A stretch of DNA of 64,000 bases from Chamaelirium japonicum (lineage: Eukaryota; Streptophyta; Magnoliopsida; Liliales; Melanthiaceae): positions 33,279,126 through 33,343,125 of the forward strand of contig OX393549.1 in assembly GCA_947650365.1 (NCBI GenBank), written 5' to 3'. Below, in pieces: positions 1 through 10,160 of this stretch (positions are counted from its first letter, which is position 1; each line of letters opens with the position of its first letter). The notes beneath the pieces are model-generated. The model ran no database searches and was not told the origin of the DNA. It was given only the letters and a program-made list of their open reading frames with translations. A program made the translations under genes and the position numbers.

Positions 1-1
1 G

Positions 2-1003
2 AGCTCTTCAAAGGCGCCTCTTGGGCGTTCGTCCACCGGTACCGCGCAGGTAGTGCCCGAACCCTGCGGGTTAGATATCCCTCCGGATGATCTAGATTTC
101 CTCGGACTTTGCGGGGAGAACTTCCCTAGGGGCGACATTAACCTGGACGACATCGATGTCGATGCCTTGTCTTTTGGCGAGGAGGCTGAAGTCTCGAGCG
201 TCGACAAGCGGCGTTCCCCGATGACTGTGCCCTCGTGTCCTTTGGTGGAGACGGTTGTTGCAGCGGTAGCGGCGGTTTCCCCAGTTCCGCCACCCTTGTT
301 GGCGCAGGCGGCTCCTGTTGCGGCTGCAGCGGCAGCGGAGGTTCCTCCGGTTCCACCGCCCTTGTTGGCGCAGGCGGCTCCTGTGGCAGCTGCAGCGGCA
401 GGGAGGGTCTTGCCTACCTACTCCGAGGCGCCTCGCCCGGATTTGAGGCCAAGGAGCAAAGTCTCAGAGTTTCTTCTTGCGAGCTGTCGGCAGTACATCA
501 AGTCGACGTTGGAGCCTTTCCGTACTGCCGGCCTTGGCGCCCTCCAGGACTGGTGGTCGACGGACGGTGCAGAGTTTTGCTCGAGCCTGGCAGAGTTCAA
601 AGTTGACAGCTCCCTTTTCGCCACTCAGATGGACCAGCTTGTGACCGAGAGCGAGGCTTATCGATCCCGGCGGGCTTTGCTGGAGGGGAGCTCCCCTTCT
701 GAGCTGGAGGCCGCTGAGGCGAGTCTAAGTCAGTCCGGGCATCAACTTGCGGAGGCTACGTCCAGCCTGTCGAAGGCCCAGAGGAAGGTGGAATCTGCGC
801 GCGCCTCACTTCGGAAGGCGGAGTCCCGTTTGGAGCGGGCTGAGGCTGCGGAGAGCACTTTGAAGGCGAGTCATCTGAGGCAGCAGTCGGACTTGGCAAC
901 CCGTCGCGAGCTTCTGGTCGCTCGTCCCGTGGAGCTTCAGAGAGTGGAGGCAACTAGGGAGGAGCTGCTGCGTCGTCTTCGAGCTCTGGACACCTTCTTT
1001 TAG
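2..1003 (+). CDS. Antisense accessory ORF of the Tat element, 5' end off window
   Basis: The frame is open from base 2 to the TAG at 1001-1003, with no stop before the left edge. The GTG at 53 is therefore not a credible start and the true start is probably upstream of the window. The protein begins acidic, then has an Ala/Pro/Val-rich stretch in which a 22-residue unit is repeated (66 bp offset, about 299-400), then a charged, Leu/Ala/Glu/Arg-rich region from about 640 to 980 that should form a coiled coil. It runs opposite to pol and lies downstream of it, as do the antisense ORFs of Grande/Retand-type Tat elements. Its role in those elements is unresolved, and I see no catalytic motif. An incidental open frame is less likely given its length and consistent composition. 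Confidence 0.6.
   Translation, partial: SSSKAPLGRSSTGTAQVVPEPCGLDIPPDDLDFLGLCGENFPRGDINLDDIDVDALSFGEEAEVSSVDKRRSPMTVPSCPLVETVVAAVAAVSPVPPPLLAQAAPVAAAAAAEVPPVPPPLLAQAAPVAAAAAGRVLPTYSEAPRPDLRPRSKVSEFLLASCRQYIKSTLEPFRTAGLGALQDWWSTDGAEFCSSLAEFKVDSSLFATQMDQLVTESEAYRSRRALLEGSSPSELEAAEASLSQSGHQLAEATSSLSKAQRKVESARASLRKAESRLERAEAAESTLKASHLRQQSDLATRRELLVARPVELQRVEATREELLRRLRALDTFF
281..412 (+). repeat. In-frame 66 bp tandem duplication in the antisense ORF
   Basis: Two copies of a 66 bp unit, offset 301 to 367, encode the Pro-Leu-Leu-Ala-Gln-Ala-Ala-Pro-Val-Ala(n) segment twice. The frame is kept. Confidence 0.75.
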
Positions 1004-1200
1004 TTATTCCTTGTTCCATTGTGGCTTCCTTTTCGGGACTCATGCCATGTACTGTCTTCGCTTTATTAATAATATCACTTTGTTTCGCCACATCCTTTTC
1101 ATGGAATTTTGTTGTCTTTTTCTTTTGGTCGGACTGAACCTGAAGTAACTTCTCAGGCTGCCTACGTACCCCCCTAAGGGGGATCAAGTCACACGTAGTT

Positions 1201-1202
<2 letters not shown>

Positions 1203-1257
<55 letters not shown>
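1203..1257 (+). repeat. Poly-T run (55 nt), poly-A on the element's coding strand
   Basis: An unbroken run of 55 T lies 22 bp past the pol stop, between pol and the antisense ORF. On the element's sense strand it is poly-A. It may be a captured poly-A tract or homopolymer expansion, and its length may be affected by assembly. Confidence 0.95.
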
Positions 1258-1258
<1 letters not shown>

Positions 1259-1279
1259 AACAAGGGGTGTGGCCTTGCT

Positions 1280-4200
1280 TTAGGCATAGTACCTTTTGAG
1301 GTACTTGCCGTTGATAGGGCCGAGTGTCAGCCCTTCTGGCGTGGTGAGGAGATAAGCGCCGTTGGAGTAGACTTCCTTGACGGAATGCGGGCCATCCCAT
1401 TTGGCATCAAATTTCTTCCCTCCTCGATGCGAGAGGATGATGGGGCGTTTGACCGCCAGCACCAGTTCCCCTATCTGGAATGATCGAGGACGAATCTTCT
1501 TGTTGAAGGCGCGAGAGAGCCTGGCCTGATAACACTCCAGACGCTGTTGAGCTTCGAGGCGTCTTTCATCCAGTGCTTCCAATTCTGCTAGGCGGAGCTG
1601 GGCGTTGTCATCGCTGGTGAGGCCTTCCTGGACTGCTATCCTGAGTGACGGGATCTGGAGTTCGAGCGGAAGAACGGCTTCCACGCCATAGACGAGGGAA
1701 TACGGCGTTGCTTGTGTCGGCGTGCGGAAGGATGTTCGGTAAGCCCATAGTGCTTCGCCCATGCGTTCGTGCCAATCTTTCTTTGTCTTCGAGACGGTTT
1801 TTTCCAGCAGCTTGCACAGAGTCTTGTTGAAGGCTTCTGCTAGTCCGTTGGCCGGAGCGTTGTACATTATCGAACAATTCTGCTTAATGTTGTACAATGC
1901 GCAGAACTGGCTGACGGCAGCATTCTTGAACTGCTTCCCGTTATCTGTTACGATGTAGCGGGGGACTCCATAGCGGAAGATGATGTCGTTCTGGATAAAG
2001 CTGATGACGGAGTACTTTGTAACTTCCCTCAACGGTATCGCTTCAGCCCACTTGGAGAAGTAGTCCGTTGCCGCCAAGATGTAGAGATGTTGCTTGGATG
2101 ACTTGGGCAGAGGACCGACGATGTCAAGACCCCATCCGTCGAAGGGCCAAGACGCGATTGTTGGGTGTAAAGGCTCCGGAGGTTGACGAATGTAGTCCCC
2201 GTGCATTTGGCAAGCTTGACATCTTCTCGCGTACTCCAAGCTGTCTTTGATCATGGTAGGCCAGTAGTACCCCATCCTTCTGATGCGGAAGTGAAGCTTC
2301 GGACCGGACTGGTGCGATCCACAGATTCCGGCGTGTACTTCTTCGAGCGCGGCTTCTGCTTCCTCTTTTGCGAGGCACCTCAGGAGTGTGCCGTCATAGC
2401 TCCGTCGGTACAGCTCGCCGTTGAAGTGATAGAACCTCAGAGATCTTCGACGGATGTCACTTTTGCGCTTCGGATCTTCGGGGAGTTTACCATGAACAAG
2501 GTACTCCACCAACGGTTGCCTCCAGTCTTGTTCTTTAATCTCGAGGACATGCACCGCGTGGGTTTGAACTGGTACCTCGGGCGGACCCTCTTTTTCGATG
2601 ACCACGAATCTCCTGCAGACGGGGACGACGAGTGAATGCTCATCTGGGAACGGGAGTGTAGCCGCCAGATTTGCGAGTGCGTCAGCCTGCTGGTTAAGGT
2701 TTCTGGAAACGTGTTGGATGGAAACAGCCTTGAGTTTTTCGAGGAGCTTCACAGCTCGCGCATGCAACGGTACCAGGTCTTCTTTATTGACTTCGTATGC
2801 CCCCAGGACTTGCTGGATCACGAGTTGAGAATCGCCAAAGATCTCTAGTCCTTGAAGGTTCATTTCGTCGGCTAGTTCGAGACCAATGAGTAGGGCTTGA
2901 TATTCTGCCACGTTGTTGGAACATGCTTCCGAGAGCAGGAACGAGAAGGGGAGTATTTCGTTGTCCGGAGTGACAAAGATGACTCCGGCTCCCGCTATGT
3001 CTTGCCTAGCTGCGCCGTCGAAGAACATTCTCCAGGGTGAGGCGATGTCAACAGAGAATACTTCTTCATCTGGGAGATCTTCTGATAACTCCCATTCTGC
3101 CGGGAGAGGATATTCTGCGAGGAAGTCCGCGAGGGCCTGTCCTTTAACCGCTTTCTGTGGCACGAAGGTGATGTCGAATTCAAGTAGCAGCAGGGCCCAC
3201 TTGGCTAGGCGTCCGGAAAGCACTGGTCTCGACATGATATATTTGAGTGGGTCAGCCTTCGAGACGAGTCTGATGGTGTGAGCAAGCATGTAGTGTCGCA
3301 GCTTTTTCGTGGCGAAGATGAGCGCTAAGCAGACCTTCTCGATTGGGGAGTAATTCAGCTCTGCGCCGACGAGAGTGCGACTTAAGTAGTAGCAAGCTGT
3401 CTCTACGCCAAGTTCATTGTTCTGGGCCAGGAGTGCCCCCAAGGATTGTTCCTGGGCGGCGATGTAGAGGATGAGAGGCCTTCCTTGAACCGGTGCTGAT
3501 AGGACTGGCGGCTTCAGTAGATATGCTTTGATGTTTTGGAGTGCTTCTTGGCACGCTTCATCCCATGTGAACGGCGCTCCTTTCTTCATGAGGCGACTAA
3601 AAGGGTGGCACTTTCCAGCCAGGTTGGCGATGAATCTCCGGATATACGCCAAGTGTCCCTGGAGGCCTCTGAGGTCTCGCACTGTCTTTGGTACGGGCAT
3701 GTTGACGATAGCATCAATTTTGGATTGATCTATCTCAATGCCACGATGTCGGACGACGAAGCCGAGGAATTTGCCCGAGGAGACTCCGAACGCGCACTTG
3801 AGCGGATTCATGCGGAGTTGGTACCTTCGAAGTCGTCTGAAGATTAGCTCAAGATCTTGTAGATGTGCCGATTTCTTCTTGGATTTCACCACGAGGTCGT
3901 CGACATAACACTCCACGTTTTGATGAAGAATGTCGTCAAAGATCTTCTGCATAGCTCGCTGGTAGGTGGCTCCCGCGTTCTTCAAGCCGAACGGCATTAC
4001 CTTGTAGCAGTAGATTCCTTTCGGTGTGCGGAACGCCGTGAGCTCCTCGTCCTTGGGTGCCATCCGAATCTGGTTGTAGCCCGATGATCCATCCATGAAA
4101 GTGAGCACCTCGTGACCAGTCGTCGCATCAACCATTAGCTCCGTGATTGGCAAGGGGAAGTCGTCCTTTGGACATGCGTTATTCAAGTCTCTGAAGTCCA

Positions 4201-7200
4201 CGCACACTCGGATTTGGCCGTTCTTCTTTTTGACGGGGACGATGCTAGAGATCCATGTCGGGTACTTGACCTCTCGAATGAAGCCGGCTTCGATCAATTT
4301 GTTGACTTCGCCTTCTATTTGGGGTACCAGTTCTGGCCGGTAGCGTCTTTGTCCTTGCTTGATAGCGCTGGCTCCGTGTTTGACGCTGAGCTGGTGCACT
4401 GCGATTTTTGGATCGAGGCCCGGCATCTCCTTGTAGGACCATGCGAAGACGTCTCTGTATTCTTTAAGCAGTTTGATGTATGCAGCTTCTTCCTCCGGGG
4501 TTAAGAGCGTGCTGACGAATGTAGGCCGAGGCTCCGTCTCCGTGCCCAAGTTGATTTCCTTCAAGTCATCAACGGTGGACTGCCCCCCTTCTTCGAGGAT
4601 CGGCGGGGCATCGGGCAACTCGTCGTCCGAAGTAGAAGCGTCACCGTTGTCGTTATCCGTGATGGAAATATGATTGACGGCCGCCATGGGTGGGTGGGTG
4701 GGTGTTGAGACGAAGTCCTCGATTGGCATCCCCAGACGATCGAACGCCGACTTCTTCTTTAATTGTTTGACTGGCCCGAGCCTCTCGAACACGGATGTGC
4801 GTTTTCGATTCGACCAGTCTTTACCACTTCTGGTTTGCTTCCGGAACAAGGCTTGGCATCGAGCCCGTTGTCGTCTTCTCCTGCTGTCTGGATGACTGAG
4901 GTAGGTGGAAGGTGCATCGGAGATTGTCGATCCTTCGGCTGCTTCATCTACCATCCTCGCCTCGATGTAGTTTGAGGTGAAGGTCTTCTTCGCTGCGGTT
5001 CTGATGACCAACGGAGCTTGACTGGAGCCGATGCCTCGGCGGTTCGGGGGAATTTGCTCTCCGTTTTGAAACAGCCGAGCTTGAGTTCTTGTCATCCCAT
5101 GCGGAGTTGCTGCTGGTGGGAGGGTGCCCATGGCGCTTTCCTCGTTATAGCCAGCTCTAAACAGCAATTTGGCAGCATTTTGCCCCCAATTCCCTTCCGG
5201 TTTGAATCCGAGTTGCTCGAGGTCTGCTGATTCGACAGGTTCGCTCGGGTTCGGAGCTTGGGTCAGACTAGGTAGTGGCACCGTCATTTCTTGCAAAGTG
5301 ATGACATTGGCCTGAGATAACGTTGGGGCCAGCTTCCTTGTCGGAGTAGAAGGCGATCGCTCGGATTTGCGGAGCCATTGAGGCGCGAGACGTAGGACCG
5401 GCACCGTTCGGATCGGCAACGGGGTATGTTGCGTTGCTCTTGGCTCGAAGCTGATGCGCATCCTTTGCCCAGGTTTCGGCGTTCCTTGGACCTTGAGTCT
5501 TGCTTCGTCAGAAGGTGGCACTGGATTCCCGGGAAGAGGAGTCTTTTCCTTATTTACTTCTTCAATCTTTTGAGCTCGAGGGGTTTTAGCTGGCAGAACT
5601 TCCGCGACCAGGCCCTTTGCTTGGTAGAATTTAGCGTCGGCCAGGTGTGCCTCGGCCTCGTTGAATGGCTTGTCGTCCGCAACTATGCACCTCTCCACGC
5701 CTTCTTCGTAGTACTTGAGGCATTGATGCCAGGTGGATACTATGATGCCGTTCTCGTGCAGCCATGGTCTTCCTAGCAGGAGACGATATGATGTCCGGCA
5801 GTCGATGATGTGGAAGAGGACCGTCGTATATAGCGGGCCGATGGAAAGCTTCAGACGAATGATTCCAACGGTGGACTGTCCGCCTTGGTTGAAGCCTTGA
5901 ATGACCAACTGACTTGGTGAGAGCTGGTCGTTGGTAATGCCGAGTTGACGCATTGTCTGGATGGGCATGATATTGACGGCGGAGCCACAGTCCAACAGGA
6001 TTCGGTTCACTGGCTTCTCCTTGATGTATCCCGAAACGTAGAGAGGCCGGTTGTGCAATCGCGTCCCGAGTTGCAGGTCCTCGTCTGAAAAGGTTATCGT
6101 TGCATCACACGAGGCTACAGCTCTGCCCTTCTGGTCATCCTTCCTTTTTCTCTTGTAGCTATCTGGATCGGCCAAGGCCGCCGCCATTGCCAGGCGAGCC
6201 TTCTTCGGAAGATGCAAAGCCTCTACGAGCGGCATGTGCAAGATTGCTTCGTCGTGAGCGGCGGTGCCCCCATCGTTGGAGTCGTCCCCCTCATCGGTGG
6301 AGTCGCCTTCTTCAGAAGTTTCGCTTTCATTATTTCCTTCCGACGCCTCATGGACTTCGACCATGCAACAAGATACCTTGATGTGTTGGTCCGCTGGGAG
6401 GAAGTGATCCGGGAAGAACTCTTGCAAAGTTGTCGGCTCTGGAAGACTCTGCTGAAGGATATCGTCTCGGCTCGCTGGCGGTACTTTGAACGCCTTCCTT
6501 CCTGGAGTCTTGCTTTTCTTCTTGTAGGTCTTCCGCTTGGTGAATCCCCTCATCACACGGTCTTGCTTGAGCTTCTTTTCTTGCCAAGGCTTTCGCCGCC
6601 GCGGTAGCATGACCCATGCTTCTTCGTCGGTGGATTCCCCTTCGCTAGGATGATGGTCGACAGCAGCAACTGGTTTCTTTGATGACACTTGTTCTTCTGG
6701 AGGCTCTACTGGCTCGTCTTCCGATCCCCAGCCGGTGGGCTTGATTTCGTTGATTGGAACGGATGGAGGCCTTGAGTAGAGGACGTAATAATCGAACTTC
6801 CCCGAAGGCTGGCCCAGCAGACCGACTTCCGGATCTCCCTGCTCGTATCTTTCTCGAAGAGCGCGTTGGGACATAGCTTGACTGGAAGGGACTTGCTCTT
6901 CTCGAGGTTCCACTGGCTCTTCTCCCGATCCCCAGCCGGTGGGCTTGATTTCTTCGATTGGAACGGATGGGGGCCTTGAGTAGAGGACGTAATAGTCAAA
7001 CTTCCCCGACGGTTGGCCCAGCAGACCGACTTCTGGGTCTCCTTGCTCGTATCTCCTTTGGAGCGCTCGTTGGGATGCAGTATTGCCTGGAAGAGGTGCT
7101 GGCGCGAGCAATGATTGCCCCCAGGGCAGCAGTGTTTCTTCCTCGGAGAACGCAGGAGTACGTTGACGTCGCTTCGAGATTTTCGGCTGGGACGTTGACT

Positions 7201-9115
7201 TAGCTATTGGAGCTTGACGGTTGATGCGCAATTTGGGCATGCTTCGCCGAGCAGCAACTAGTATCGGCGAGAAGGAGCCGAAGGTGATGGACGTCATGTT
7301 GGCCGTAGCAACCTCCCCGGAGTCGATCTCTATCTTCCCTTGCTTGGCGAGTGCCATGATTCTTTCCTTGAAGACGAAGCATCTTTCGATGGGATGACTC
7401 ACCACCCGGTGGTATTTGCAGAAGAGAGGGTCGTCGACGCGATGCATCTGCTCGGGCCTCTTTGAAGGAGGTAATTCTATCATCTTCTCTTGCAGCAGTT
7501 GGTCGAACATGGAGGAGACTTCCGAGTCTGGGAAAGGGTACTCTTTGGCTTCGAGCTCCTCGAGAGTCATCCTTTGTCTTAGCGGCGGAGGCGGTGGTAT
7601 GGCGACTCCCTTCTTCTGATCTGGCTTGCCACCGATCTTGAGCGGCTTGGAGGTCGAAGCGACGTCAGCAACATTGACTTGTTTCAGTTTCGTTGCCGGT
7701 GGCTTGTCCTTCTTCTCTATCTTCAAGAAGTCCTTGTTCTTCAAGTCCCCGCGGTTTGCTAGGCTGAGTTCCATGTCATGAGCCCGAGTCGCGAGTTCTT
7801 CGAAAGACCGAGGCTTGATACCCTTGAGGATGTAGAGCAGACCCCAGTGCATGCCTTGGGTGCACATCTCGATAGCCGAGTCTTCAGACAAGCGGTCTCG
7901 TGAATTCAGCGCGAGGTTTCTCCACCTGTCGATGTAGTCGATCACTGGCTCGTCTTTCCTTTGCTTGACAGCGGTGAGTTCGATCATACTGACTGTGCGT
8001 CTGGTGCTGTAGAAGCGATTGAGGAACTCCCTCTCCATCTGATCCCAGCTGTCAATGGTTCCTGCAGGAAGATCAACGTACCAGTCGAACGCGTTGCCTT
8101 TGAGGGTGCGGACGAATTGCTTCACCATCTCGTCGCCATATGTGCCGGCATTATTGCAGGTCTCGATGAAGTGGGCAACGTGCTGTCTCGGATTTCCCTT
8201 TCCGTCGAAGTGCTGAAACTTTGGCGGCTGGAATCCGACTGGGAAGCGTAACTGCTGGATCCTCGTAGTGTAGGGCTTCGAGTATGCCGCCGTGATCGGA
8301 GGAAGGCCACTGCCGTGAGAACGCATCATGTCGGCTATCAACGCTTGGACTTGCTGAGCATTCATCGTTGCCGTTGTCGGAGGTTGTGTGGCCACCGAGG
8401 CTGGCGTTGGGGAGACGACTTCCAATGGGACGGGAGCCGAGGAGAGCGCTGGAGTAACTGCTTGAATCGTCGGAGCAACCTCTGCAGGAGCGGGAGTTGA
8501 AGACGGAACTGGAGCGGCTACCGGAGAAGCGACGGGTTGGCTAACTGCTGCAGCGTCCTTTGCGCTTAGCTTCTGGAGCAGAGCGTTGATGTGACGATCC
8601 TTCTCCTCCATTAGCCGAGTAATCTGCGCCATGTGCTCGTTCATCTGCATGACTTGGAGCTGAAGAGCGGTCGGAGGGTGGTGACGGAGAACGCCTCGGT
8701 GTTGCATGTTCGCATCCTCGCCGTCATCATCTGAGATGTAGTTACGCCGACTTGCTTCTGGCTGATGATTGATGTTTGCCCCCTGCAGAGGAGGTGCAAC
8801 GTCTGCTGGAGAACCCGAACTGGTTCGGGGTTGGGGCTGGTCCTCCCCAAACTTCTGGACATGGGCTCCAGGATCGAGGCTCGTTTCTTCATGCACCAGG
8901 GCCTCGTCGGCGCTTTGGCGAGCATCTTCGGTAGTAGCTTCTGGCACGAAGATGTCCGCAAGAGTCCGTGTACGCCGAGTGTAGACGCGCACCATTGGAG
9001 GAGCATCACCCTCCGGATTTACTGGATCACCGTGGCGGAGTAGAGGAGACTCGGCGATTGGTGAGAGGCTTGGAGCAAACGCATCGTTGTTCGTTCCGGC
9101 CATTGCAAACTTCAA
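1280..9115 (-). CDS. Tat-lineage gag-pol polyprotein (2611 aa, intact)
   Basis: One open frame encodes the whole replication machinery. Approximate order: disordered Pro/Ala/Val-rich region (190-265); retrotransposon gag domain (282-460); a Cys/His cluster of the type CxxHxxxSHxxxxC (about 566); a 68-residue tandem duplication (680-815); aspartic protease with Asp-Cys-Gly-Ser at 1042 in place of the usual Asp-Ser/Thr-Gly; reverse transcriptase (about 1570-1830) with Tyr-Val-Asp-Asp at 1737-1740; a first RNase H (about 1870-1990); a second, archaeal-type RNase H beginning Phe-Phe-Asp-Gly-Ala near 2030; and integrase with an HHCC zinc finger (about 2260-2310) and a D,D35E core (Asp about 2330, Asp about 2391, Glu about 2427). 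The start ATG at 9115 is 60 bp inside the LTR edge, as expected for gag. No stop or frameshift was seen. The double RNase H assigns it to Tat. Confidence 0.95.
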   Translation of the reverse strand: MKFAMAGTNNDAFAPSLSPIAESPLLRHGDPVNPEGDAPPMVRVYTRRTRTLADIFVPEATTEDARQSADEALVHEETSLDPGAHVQKFGEDQPQPRTSSGSPADVAPPLQGANINHQPEASRRNYISDDDGEDANMQHRGVLRHHPPTALQLQVMQMNEHMAQITRLMEEKDRHINALLQKLSAKDAAAVSQPVASPVAAPVPSSTPAPAEVAPTIQAVTPALSSAPVPLEVVSPTPASVATQPPTTATMNAQQVQALIADMMRSHGSGLPPITAAYSKPYTTRIQQLRFPVGFQPPKFQHFDGKGNPRQHVAHFIETCNNAGTYGDEMVKQFVRTLKGNAFDWYVDLPAGTIDSWDQMEREFLNRFYSTRRTVSMIELTAVKQRKDEPVIDYIDRWRNLALNSRDRLSEDSAIEMCTQGMHWGLLYILKGIKPRSFEELATRAHDMELSLANRGDLKNKDFLKIEKKDKPPATKLKQVNVADVASTSKPLKIGGKPDQKKGVAIPPPPPLRQRMTLEELEAKEYPFPDSEVSSMFDQLLQEKMIELPPSKRPEQMHRVDDPLFCKYHRVVSHPIERCFVFKERIMALAKQGKIEIDSGEVATANMTSITFGSFSPILVAARRSMPKLRINRQAPIAKSTSQPKISKRRQRTPAFSEEETLLPWGQSLLAPAPLPGNTASQRALQRRYEQGDPEVGLLGQPSGKFDYYVLYSRPPSVPIEEIKPTGWGSGEEPVEPREEQVPSSQAMSQRALRERYEQGDPEVGLLGQPSGKFDYYVLYSRPPSVPINEIKPTGWGSEDEPVEPPEEQVSSKKPVAAVDHHPSEGESTDEEAWVMLPRRRKPWQEKKLKQDRVMRGFTKRKTYKKKSKTPGRKAFKVPPASRDDILQQSLPEPTTLQEFFPDHFLPADQHIKVSCCMVEVHEASEGNNESETSEEGDSTDEGDDSNDGGTAAHDEAILHMPLVEALHLPKKARLAMAAALADPDSYKRKRKDDQKGRAVASCDATITFSDEDLQLGTRLHNRPLYVSGYIKEKPVNRILLDCGSAVNIMPIQTMRQLGITNDQLSPSQLVIQGFNQGGQSTVGIIRLKLSIGPLYTTVLFHIIDCRTSYRLLLGRPWLHENGIIVSTWHQCLKYYEEGVERCIVADDKPFNEAEAHLADAKFYQAKGLVAEVLPAKTPRAQKIEEVNKEKTPLPGNPVPPSDEARLKVQGTPKPGQRMRISFEPRATQHTPLPIRTVPVLRLAPQWLRKSERSPSTPTRKLAPTLSQANVITLQEMTVPLPSLTQAPNPSEPVESADLEQLGFKPEGNWGQNAAKLLFRAGYNEESAMGTLPPAATPHGMTRTQARLFQNGEQIPPNRRGIGSSQAPLVIRTAAKKTFTSNYIEARMVDEAAEGSTISDAPSTYLSHPDSRRRRQRARCQALFRKQTRSGKDWSNRKRTSVFERLGPVKQLKKKSAFDRLGMPIEDFVSTPTHPPMAAVNHISITDNDNGDASTSDDELPDAPPILEEGGQSTVDDLKEINLGTETEPRPTFVSTLLTPEEEAAYIKLLKEYRDVFAWSYKEMPGLDPKIAVHQLSVKHGASAIKQGQRRYRPELVPQIEGEVNKLIEAGFIREVKYPTWISSIVPVKKKNGQIRVCVDFRDLNNACPKDDFPLPITELMVDATTGHEVLTFMDGSSGYNQIRMAPKDEELTAFRTPKGIYCYKVMPFGLKNAGATYQRAMQKIFDDILHQNVECYVDDLVVKSKKKSAHLQDLELIFRRLRRYQLRMNPLKCAFGVSSGKFLGFVVRHRGIEIDQSKIDAIVNMPVPKTVRDLRGLQGHLAYIRRFIANLAGKCHPFSRLMKKGAPFTWDEACQEALQNIKAYLLKPPVLSAPVQGRPLILYIAAQEQSLGALLAQNNELGVETACYYLSRTLVGAELNYSPIEKVCLALIFATKKLRHYMLAHTIRLVSKADPLKYIMSRPVLSGRLAKWALLLLEFDITFVPQKAVKGQALADFLAEYPLPAEWELSEDLPDEEVFSVDIASPWRMFFDGAARQDIAGAGVIFVTPDNEILPFSFLLSEACSNNVAEYQALLIGLELADEMNLQGLEIFGDSQLVIQQVLGAYEVNKEDLVPLHARAVKLLEKLKAVSIQHVSRNLNQQADALANLAATLPFPDEHSLVVPVCRRFVVIEKEGPPEVPVQTHAVHVLEIKEQDWRQPLVEYLVHGKLPEDPKRKSDIRRRSLRFYHFNGELYRRSYDGTLLRCLAKEEAEAALEEVHAGICGSHQSGPKLHFRIRRMGYYWPTMIKDSLEYARRCQACQMHGDYIRQPPEPLHPTIASWPFDGWGLDIVGPLPKSSKQHLYILAATDYFSKWAEAIPLREVTKYSVISFIQNDIIFRYGVPRYIVTDNGKQFKNAAVSQFCALYNIKQNCSIMYNAPANGLAEAFNKTLCKLLEKTVSKTKKDWHERMGEALWAYRTSFRTPTQATPYSLVYGVEAVLPLELQIPSLRIAVQEGLTSDDNAQLRLAELEALDERRLEAQQRLECYQARLSRAFNKKIRPRSFQIGELVLAVKRPIILSHRGGKKFDAKWDGPHSVKEVYSNGAYLLTTPEGLTLGPINGKYLKRYYA
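6680..7085 (-). repeat. 204 bp in-frame tandem duplication inside the polyprotein
   Basis: Two adjacent copies, offset exactly 204 bp (for example 6723 and 6927), encode about 68 residues each, centred on a Gly-Asp-Pro-Glu-Val-Gly-Leu-Leu motif and a Phe-Asp-Tyr-Tyr motif. They differ at a few codons. The duplication lies between gag and protease and keeps the frame. Confidence 0.9.
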
Positions 9116-9153
9116 GCAGCTTCTTCAACCGTACGGATGAAAGGAGAAGAGGT

Positions 9154-9169
9154 CCCACCGGGCGTGCCA
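9154..9169 (-). promoter_or_regulatory. Primer-binding-like site of the Tat element
   Basis: Six bases after the 5' LTR end on the minus strand lies TGGCACGCCCGGTGGG. Plant Tat elements have a conserved TGGC-type sequence at this position that pairs with a host tRNA 3' end. I did not identify the tRNA. Confidence 0.65.
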
Positions 9170-10160
9170 GAAATCTGTATGCGCAAAAAAGGTACGGGTC
9201 GGCTTTATTGCACAAAACGAGATTACAATTGTGGCCGGGACCCGGGTTGCTCGGGTGTAGCGAGTCCGGGCTGCGGCGAGTTTTGATCAGGGGATTGTGG
9301 GAAAGATCTTCTGGGGGATCCCTTTGATCCGCGTCTCCACGTGGTGTTCGTGCGAGAGCGCTGAAGGGGCTGCCCAGGACAGGGGTTTTACAGGGAGAGG
9401 GTTTTGGAGAGGCTAAGGAATGTCCACCGTTGCTTGGTCCCTTCCGTGCTTCGCGCTTTCTCGGCTAGGGGGGTTTTCGGCTTCGTTCCTCGGTCTTCGT
9501 GTCTTCCTCGTTCCTTGCTTGACCTCGGTGTCCTTGATCGTCGGTTCGCGGCGTCGATCGAGCTTTTGGCGTTGGCTTTGGCTTTGGCTTTTTGGCTTTA
9601 GCTTGGCTCCGGCGTGGCTCTGGCTTTTGCTTTGCTTTGGCGCTTGCACTTGGACGTAGCTGGGAGAGACTTGCGATGCTTTCGTTCTTCCGGACTTAGC
9701 GTCGTATCGGCTAGAACGTGCGGTGCTTTTGCTCGTGGCCGGCGTAGTCGCTTGGCTTTGGCACTTGCGTTGCTTTGGCGCGGGCTTTACTGGGGCTTTG
9801 CTTTGGCTTCTTGCGTTGGCTTTAGCTTCAGCGTCAACTCGATCTTCTTCCTCGAACGACGTGGGCTACTTCTTCGGTGCTTCGATGGCTTGCGTGTTGA
9901 CGGGACTTCTCTTCTTCTCCGGGCTTCTTTGGCGTGATCAGAGTCGAAGGATGCTTTCGAAGATGGTGGGGGTAGCACCGATCTCCGTGCGACGGTTGTG
10001 GCGTCGGCTTTTGTTGATGAAGACGACGGGGTGGCGACGCTTCAGATGATCTGTTCCAGCCTTTCTTCTTCGTGGATGGTGCAGATGTTTGTCGAAGACG
10101 ACGGGGTGATGACGCTTCGCTTCTCTCCTCCGGGCTTTGGGGCTTGATCGGGATCGAGGA

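Noticed and set aside
53..55. GTG at 53 as the start of the antisense ORF
   Set aside because: The frame stays open to the left edge of the window, so the real start is probably outside; GTG starts are not expected in a plant nuclear gene.
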